Made by a program: the position numbers and the translations under genes
The notes under the pieces: model-generated
The model's input: the letters and a program-made list of their open reading frames with translations, nothing else
Database searches by the model: none
What the model was told of the DNA's origin: nothing
DNA from: Annona cherimola
Lineage: Eukaryota > Streptophyta > Magnoliopsida > Magnoliales > Annonaceae
Reading direction: 5' to 3'
DNA length: 64,000 nt
Assembly (NCBI GenBank): GCA_030490835.1
Contig: CM059974.1
Location: 8,749,501-8,813,500, forward strand
Part shown: positions 57,665-64,000 of the stretch, piece after piece
How positions within the stretch are numbered: position 1 is the first letter of the stretch
How the letters are laid out: each line of letters begins with the position of its first letter

Positions 57665-59096
57665 GAGTTGTGATCATTTATGACCGGTCGATCGAAGCCA
57701 AGGCTTCCGACCAGCGCGTTCAGCCGTTGGATCGTGCGCAGCGATTTTCAACCGTTAGATGATCACTCGGGAAGACGGCGCCGCAGCAGGCGAATTAATG
57801 ACTGGGAAAATACATCTCAGCCCCTGTCAGAACGGGAAAGATCCGACCACGCTCCTCCCTCACCCCTCTCATCTCCTGCTTTCTCTCTCTCTCTCCCGCG
57901 AAGCTTGTCCTTCTTGCAGAAGGTCGTGCCACAGGAACATAGCCATTTGTCACGCCCACAGTGTTTCTCATGAGTTTTCAAATCTGCAATGACGGAGAAT
58001 TTCTTGTTGTTGCATCTGCTACATGTAATGGTTTTTCACACAAAGAAGCGTCTTCAGTGGCTGAAATTTCTTGTGGTCCTTATTCCGTTTGCAACCCACA
58101 AAGGGACAGGAATACCGTTTTATAAGTGGGGGCTCTGGATTTGAATCCTTAGTAGGCTTTGCAAGGGCAGCTGGTGTCTTATACTCATCCCCATGACCTC
58201 GCATGTGCATCCACAGATTTGCATCACGCTTAAACCTCTTCCCACAGATTGAGCAGAAGTGGGTATGTGGAGCCAGAATTTCATCCTTTTCGAGCTGCAA
58301 CACTCCATATGAACTAGGGGAAACATTCTCCCCTTCAACAGCATCTTCAAGGTCCTTTGCATCATGCTCTTCGATGCCAACGGGTTCAGAACCTTCAACA
58401 TTGAAAGTGGGTGGTTTGGGTTGATCGACATATTGCTACTTCTCAGCAATAATCCCTTTGATCTGATCATCATAACCCATATTGTCATCTTCTCTCGCTA
58501 CCCTGCTTTCATTTAGCTGCAAACCAACACCCATGCCTAAGTTTGCGGCAGATCCAAAGACGCTGCCTAATGGCCCAAAAGTGCTTGCTCCAAAGGGCAA
58601 GTTCTTTGCTGATGGAAGAAGGGTGCCTGCTGTTGAGATCAACTAAATAATTATAAAAATCAGACCGGCAGTGAGAAGCTGCTGCTGTGCAACTTGTTCA
58701 TTTGACCGGCCTGAAAGCTGACCATATGGACCAATGCATGAACGGACTATCTCCTAAAGCTAGTGAATCTTCTGCTTTAGGAAAGAAAGGTTGTTTAATA
58801 TGGCCCTAGGATCCCAATCTTGACAGGTCTGGCACAACCTTCTCCAGGAAGGACAACCTTCGCGAGAGAGAGAGAGAGAGAGAGGGAGACGAGAGGGGTG
58901 AGGGAGGAGCGCGGTCGAATCTTTCCCATTCTGACAGGGGTTGGGATGTATTTTCCCAGTCATTAATTCGCCTGCTGCAACGCCATCTTCCCGAGTGATC
59001 ATCCAACGGTCAAAAATCGCTCCGCACAATCCAACGGCTGAACGCGCTGATCGGAAACATTGGCTTCGACCGACCGGTCGTAAATGATCACAACTC
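57665..59096. mobile_element. Pack-MULE carrying a STOP1-like zinc-finger gene fragment
   Basis: A 1432-bp element with inverted termini of about 240 bp (57665-57905 and 58855-59096). Both start GAGTTGTGATCATTTA, contain gaccggtcg, cgcgttcagccgttggat, gatgatcactcgggaaga and caggcgaattaatgactggg, and end in a ct-rich run. A perfect 9-bp duplication flanks it. Between the termini lies part of a STOP1-type C2H2 gene on the minus strand and no transposase. This is the structure of a Pack-MULE, a Mutator-like element that has captured host gene sequence. Confidence 0.92.
57903..58835 (-). pseudogene. Captured STOP1-like C2H2 zinc-finger gene fragment
   Basis: In coding order (minus strand): DPRAILNNLSFLKQKIH, GPYGQLSGRSNEQVAQQQLL, LISTAGTLLPSAKNLPFG, an acidic linker, then the zinc fingers [58 protein letters not shown] and [14 protein letters not shown]. 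This is the order of the STOP1 family, nuclear regulators of tolerance to acid soil and aluminium. TAG codons at 58760-58762, 58754-58756 and 58436-58438, a TAG in a short insertion near 58640, and a deletion near 58020 that removes part of a finger break it. Both ends of the parent gene are missing. The TAGs sit where CAG is likely. It cannot make a normal factor. Confidence 0.9.
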
Positions 59097-59105
59097 AAGC
59101 ATCTT

Positions 59106-60320
59106 TGGTAACATGAAAACGAGAATGTAAAATGGAAAATTAAATAGATATGATAGGAATAAAAATGAAAATAAAATAAAATAAATAGAATGATTGGAAA
59201 CAAATAAGAAAATGATTAGAATATAAGTACAGATTAAAATGTTTGTTTTAAAAAAAGTAGTCTAGTAAGAAAAGGGTGTTTGAAATGATATAAAATTCCT
59301 AAAATAAAACTTGCATACGGAGTGAAAATGTAATAATCTGTATTAGGAATGAAAAAAGATGTATCAAAAATTTTAAAAGTTATTTTGAAAGTGGATATCC
59401 ATGTTCTATTCAAAACATCTTATATCCTTCGAAACAAACCCTTGATATTTTAATTTTTTTGTATTTCCCGTTCTACATTCCCCAATCTCAAACCACCTTA
59501 GTTTTGATTTCCATCCTCCACACCCTCCTAACTCCCTCTTTAATTATTGTAAATTGTAATGCTCCGACTATGATCCCTAATTTGCCTCGGGATACCTTGT
59601 TCTCTTACTTAGTGAATTTCTTTTTGCCGTAATTTTCATAAGACCCGCAAAGTCTTATTTTTGTTCACGTAAAATGCACGTGTCTACTTTACCCATTATT
59701 ACGAATGTAATAATTAAAATTGAAAAGGTAATTATTTTAAAATAATTAATGATAGAAATACACATTATTACGGATGTGTAGATAATTTTGGTGCACCCCA
59801 TTTTGTTTGCGTTGGAGACAAGTGGCTGTCCGATTAATTTATTTTACAGAAAATTATTAAAAGGTGGATAGGACGTAGCAGGTATTGAGCCGCAGTAGAT
59901 TTTGGACCGTTCCAGGACGTGATGGTCCTCTTGAAAATAGCAATGTCGTCTTCTTGTTGGGGCCCACACAGAGATAATTCCCACGCATATCTAAAATTTT
60001 GTCAGTCAGGCCGTGTGCTGGTTTCAGCATATGTTGTCTCCTGCTTGAAATTTTTTAATCCCTGGATCCTGTCACCAAGAGGGCCCACTCGGGTGATGCC
60101 GGGGCAAATCCTTGGATTCCCGAAGAAATCTGGAACAGGGGTCGGTGCATTTCAAAATACCGTGCTAGCCCTTGGGAAAGAGTATCTACCGGTGACTGCC
60201 AATGCCGCGGACTGACGCGAAAGCTGGTGGCCGCTGGCCTTCCAAATGCATTTGCTGCCTTGTGATTTTGCTGGTTGTCACGATTCATTCAGGGCATGAA
60301 CGTCCGGAAACAATTTTAGG
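59106..60320. other. Intergenic DNA, nothing recognised
   Basis: 59106-59450 is A-rich with ttggtaacatgaaaa at its start, possibly a MITE remnant. 59880-60300 is less AT-rich, but its open frames match nothing I know. Confidence 0.4.
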
Positions 60321-60323
60321 CAC

Positions 60324-60640
60324 TGGATCAATGCACCGGGTGTACTTCATCAATTTTTTATATTTTTTTCAACATTTTTTTTTACAGAAATGTTAATGTA
60401 ATTGTATTTAATGTGTATAAATTTTTAACAATTTTGGAAATTTTTATTTATTTCGAATTTTTTTAAATCAGATTAAAAATCTGAAATAAATATCTAAAAA
60501 TCTCCAAAAATAGTAAAAATTGATACATATGTTAAATATACTTAGATTAACAAGTTTATGAAAAAAATTTAAATAAAAAAAATAGATATATGCCCCCAGG
60601 AGCATTGAGGCTCAATGCTCCCGAGTGCATTGAACCCGAG
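60324..60640. mobile_element. Fold-back MITE, left end shortened
   Basis: The right end (gcccccaggagcattgaggctc, then aatgctcccgagtgcattgaac) resembles the 61308 family. The core is tatttaatgtgtataaatttttaac. The left arm has lost most of its terminal block. Confidence 0.65.
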
Positions 60641-61307
60641 CGTAACAATTTTTCAGTGGACAACTAGAGAGATCTTCCAAAGCTTCTCCTAGCAACCATT
60701 GATATGCAATTTTATGATTTAAACGATGATAAACCAGAAATTAGGCCTGTTTGAGATGTTTGATGAGATGACACAGACTTAATTTATAAATATACTCACT
60801 TAGTTTAATCAAATTATAAATATATCTATGTAGTTTCAAAAATTATAAATAACTCTACGTAATTTAATCATATTTGCAAACAACCCTAGTGTCGTTATAA
60901 CATCGGCACCGCGTAGTTATATAAGGCAACAATATGCAAATTATATGGGTGTATTTGAAACTTCAGAAATTAAGTAGTATATTTATTTTTTTGCAAATGA
61001 CTCACACATAATTTAACCATAATTGTAAATAACCTCATGTCATGACAATCCAATAACGCGTCATAACAGTGTGGAGATTATTTACAATTATAGTTAAACT
61101 ATATTTGCAATTTTTAAAATTACATAAGTATATTTGCAATTTCAATCGAACTAAGTAGCTATATTTACAAAATATCTGATGAAAAAGTGTTATTACATGT
61201 TGGTAATGTGAAATCTTACATGAAAAATGAGAAAAAAATAAGTTATTATATTTTAAGAATATAGAATTTTACCATCCTAGTCCCCATTCTATTATATTTC
61301 TGAATTA

Positions 61308-61680
61308 GGAGGCTGATCGTATGCTCTCGGGAGCATTGAACTCTCAATGCTCTTGGGCGTATACACTCTTTTTTAAAAAAAAAATTTGAATTTTTTTTTA
61401 TAAAACTGTAAATCTAAGTGTATTTAACATATGTATAATTTTTTACTACTTTTGGAGTATTTTATATATTTATTTTTTATTTTTAAAAATCAGTGGCATT
61501 TTAGTAATTTTAATTTACCTAAAATGCAACTAATTTTCAAAAATAAAAAATAAATATCTAAAATACTCCAAAAATGATAAAAATTTATACACATATTAAA
61601 TACAACTAGATTAACATTTCGTAAAAAAAATTTCAAAAAAAATAAAAAAGAAAAGGTGTATGAGCGTGCGATCAGCCTCC
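61308..61680. mobile_element. Fold-back MITE with perfect 9-bp target duplication
   Basis: Ends GGAGGCTGATCG / CGATCAGCCTCC. The flank tctgaatta is identical at 61299-61307 and 61681-61689. The core contains gtatttaacatatgtataa and aaaatcagtggcattttagtaattt. The right arm lacks the gagcattgaactctcaatgctc block present on the left. Confidence 0.9.
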
Positions 61681-61698
61681 TCTGAATTAATCAATAAA

Positions 61699-61989
61699 GG
61701 GTGTGTTTAGTTGGAGGTAAAAAATTGTATGAAAAGTTTTGGGAGTACAAGTTGTCAAATTGATAGAAAATGATGTGATATAATAGGGGTAATGATGATG
61801 AGTAAAGAGAATAAAGTTAAAATAGATAGGTTAGTTGTATGAATAATTGTGTAGAAATAATTGAAAAGTAGGGTAGTTTGAATAGAAAAATGTGAAAAAA
61901 TAATTAAAAAATAGAGTAGTTATGGAGAGTGAAAAGTTGTGGGTTGAAAAGTTTTAGTTGACATATTTTGGCCCTAAACAAACACACCC
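61699..61989 (+). mobile_element. Tourist-like MITE
   Basis: Ends GGGTGTGTTTAG / AAACACACCC. It is closely similar to 12618-12909 throughout (agaaaatgatgtgatataatag, gagaataaagttaaaatagatag). It lies 10 bp after the target duplication of the preceding fold-back element. Confidence 0.82.
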
Positions 61990-63230
61990 AAAATATTATC
62001 AAATAGAGGCGAGGTAATTAAGCCTGTCCCGTTTCGCCCGTGCCATCGGACTAGACCTCTGTTTCAAGAACAAAATTATCCTCGTTCTCTTCAAAATTTA
62101 TGGGCAAAATTTCCGAATGTCATCATTATATTCTTCCATTTTGGTCTACCTCTATCCAAATTCATCGCATGCACTTGCATAAATTTGTCTTATATAAATG
62201 ACCACCTGTCTGCATATCAATATTTCGCACTGCAAATCTTTTTTCCGCATAATGGGTTGGTAGTACAGATTCGACTGCAATACTTTTGTTCACAGCCTAG
62301 CTTAAATTTAACTTCTTTCTTTAATGTGCTAGATACTAAGAAGCCTGATGACATCTTCAAAAGCATATTTATTTTTAATTTTTCTTTTCGTAAAATTATT
62401 AGTTTAAGTATTTAATATTAAGTTTTACCATTTTGAAGATGTCATTGTCTCTAATACAAACTATTCTACTGTGCAATAGGTTATATTTTTTATGTTTTAT
62501 TTTATATCTAAGTCATGGATCATATTTCGCTCCATTTATATTTCCTTGAAATAAAAGATCATATTATTTGCATCAATACGACAATTTTAATTTCACGAGT
62601 TCATAAAGAATTATATTTTTGAGATTATTGTTTGTAAATGTTTTTAGTTCACTTGATTTTTAGTGTAGAGATGAAATAAATAGTGTTTAACCCAATTTAA
62701 CGACTGGGTGTTGAAAAAATCAAAATTTTCAACGGGTTGTACAACCGATTATTTATTAGCATAAAGCAGTCCCACATAACTTTTTCTATTTTTAATATAT
62801 TGATGATCAATATAAATTACAATCTATTCACCATATTTAACATTATTTGTTTAGCTAAAAACTAAGTTTTATTCAAATTAAATATGTGCATAAGTCATAT
62901 TTGCTTAAAAAAATATATTCATGTGTAAATCAGTAAAAATACTTAGATCTATTTATATATGTATTAGAATGTAATAATACTTTATAAAATCATTTATTTA
63001 TATAATAATAGTATTTTGGATAGTTTATATGTCAAAAATACTATTTTAAAAAAGATATTTAGTATTAAATTATTTTATTATATTAATTTTATACATTTGT
63101 AAGTATGCTACGTAGAGCGATATTAGATAAATGAAAAAGTTTTTTGATAATATAAATAATGTTAAATACAATAGATGAAGTGAATTTTTCATCAATTAAC
63201 AATATATTAAAAATGATGGAGATTAAATTT
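61990..63230. other. AT-rich intergenic DNA
   Basis: No gene or repeat family recognised. Segments around 62800-63090 and 39480-39800 share words such as ttaaatatgt, cataagtcatattt and attaaactattttatt, so they may be copies of one unclassified repeat. Confidence 0.4.
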
Positions 63231-63239
63231 TTGGGACAT

Positions 63240-63650
63240 CCTAATTATATATATACGTATATTCGAGAATAGTAAAACCTAGTTTGTAGATTAAATACAT
63301 CAAAATTAACAATTTTATAAAGATTTTTAAAAAATAAAAATTGAATTTTTGCAGTGTCAACCCATTTTTATATTTTTTCAAAATTTTTATGAGACTATTA
63401 ATCTATTTAATTTTTAAATCAAGTTTTATAAATTTTGAAAATGTGTATATATAATATATTTTATCTTTGAAAATAGGATTTATATACACATGTTTTGACT
63501 TTTAAATTATTAAAGTACCTTTATTTTCAAAAATAAAAAATATATAGATACATCTTCAAAAGTGGTAAAACTTAATACATAAATTGAATATATCTAAACT
63601 AACAATTTTATGAAAAATTGCAAAAAAGGAATTAAAATGGACTGCGCACC
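63240..63650. repeat. Fold-back MITE superfamily, one full and one partial copy
   Basis: 63350-63642 has inverted AT-rich arms with ttaaatcaagttttataaattttgaaaatgtgtatata. It is preceded by a partial right arm (63240-63335, agtaaaacctagtttgtagattaaata). Confidence 0.6.
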
Positions 63651-63795
63651 CAATTACACTAAAATTTCAAAATAATCGAGTGCACTCAATGGCGACTAAC
63701 CAATTTTCTACTAAAAACAAAGATTTCAACAACACTAGTTGTTCATGTCCACTCATGTATGCCTATTTTATGGGCGCGCCTACTATTATTTAGGG

Positions 63796-64000
63796 GGTGC
63801 AACTCGGGTCGGATTGTACTGAGTTTGGGTGAATCCAAATCTGAAGCCTACTGAGTTTATGTAAACTCAAACCCAAACATTAGAATCTGAGTTCGAGTCA
63901 GGTTGACATTGGTTTTGGTCTTGATTTCGGTTTCGGGTTATTCCCAAATCAGTAGAAGCTAAAATTACCGATAGAGATAATAATTTTTTTAAACATTATT
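63796..64000. mobile_element. hAT-like element, left end only (runs out of window)
   Basis: Begins gggggtgcaactcgggtcgg followed by gggtgaatccaa-type subterminal sequence, matching the hAT terminus at 2106. The other end lies beyond the window. Confidence 0.6.

Noticed and set aside
57680..57992. Open frames over the Pack-MULE termini
   Set aside because: They lie in the inverted repeat and are mirrored by similar frames at 58760-59203; they are by-products of the terminus sequence.

Overview
The window is nuclear DNA of a flowering plant. It holds spliced genes with GT-AG introns, long AT-rich intergenic stretches, and many plant transposons: LINE, hAT, Ty3/gypsy chromovirus, SINE, Tourist-like and fold-back MITEs, and a Pack-MULE. 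I cannot name the species. The protein sequences alone do not separate a non-grass monocot from an early-diverging dicot.

Three genes look intact. (1) A three-exon AMT2-type ammonium transporter lies on the + strand (7933-12434, 483 aa). Its 2.9-kb second intron is filled with MITEs. (2) A three-exon glyoxalase-I-like VOC-family protein lies on the + strand (34335-39004, 197 aa). Its first intron ends in a 60-bp tandem triplication that copies the splice acceptor. Its second intron (3.2 kb) carries MITEs and a SINE. (3) A nine-exon subclass-I SnRK2 protein kinase lies on the - strand (45269-40556, 355 aa) and converges on the glyoxalase-like gene. All its introns are phase 0.

Layout: 1-7650 is a decayed LINE (- strand) split by a 5.2-kb hAT element, which itself holds two MITEs. 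7660-12434 is the ammonium transporter. 12600-19400 is MITE-rich intergenic DNA. 19413-27411 is a decayed Ty3/gypsy chromovirus with a 5-bp target duplication; its 5' LTR was itself hit by a 2.6-kb LTR-like insertion with its own 5-bp duplication. 27417-34280 is intergenic DNA with fold-back and hAT-derived MITEs. 34335-45269 holds the two convergent genes. 45300-57650 is intergenic DNA with MITEs and a truncated LINE tail. 57665-59096 is a Pack-MULE with about 240-bp inverted termini and a perfect 9-bp target duplication; it carries a broken copy of a STOP1-type C2H2 zinc-finger gene. 59106-64000 is MITE-rich intergenic DNA.

The observations most worth following are the Pack-MULE with its STOP1-like cargo, the tripled in-frame splice acceptor of the glyoxalase-like gene, and a set of about 14 fold-back MITEs that share one internal core but have different ends. 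Stop codons in the old elements mostly sit where a C-to-T change would make them, which fits decay of methylated DNA.
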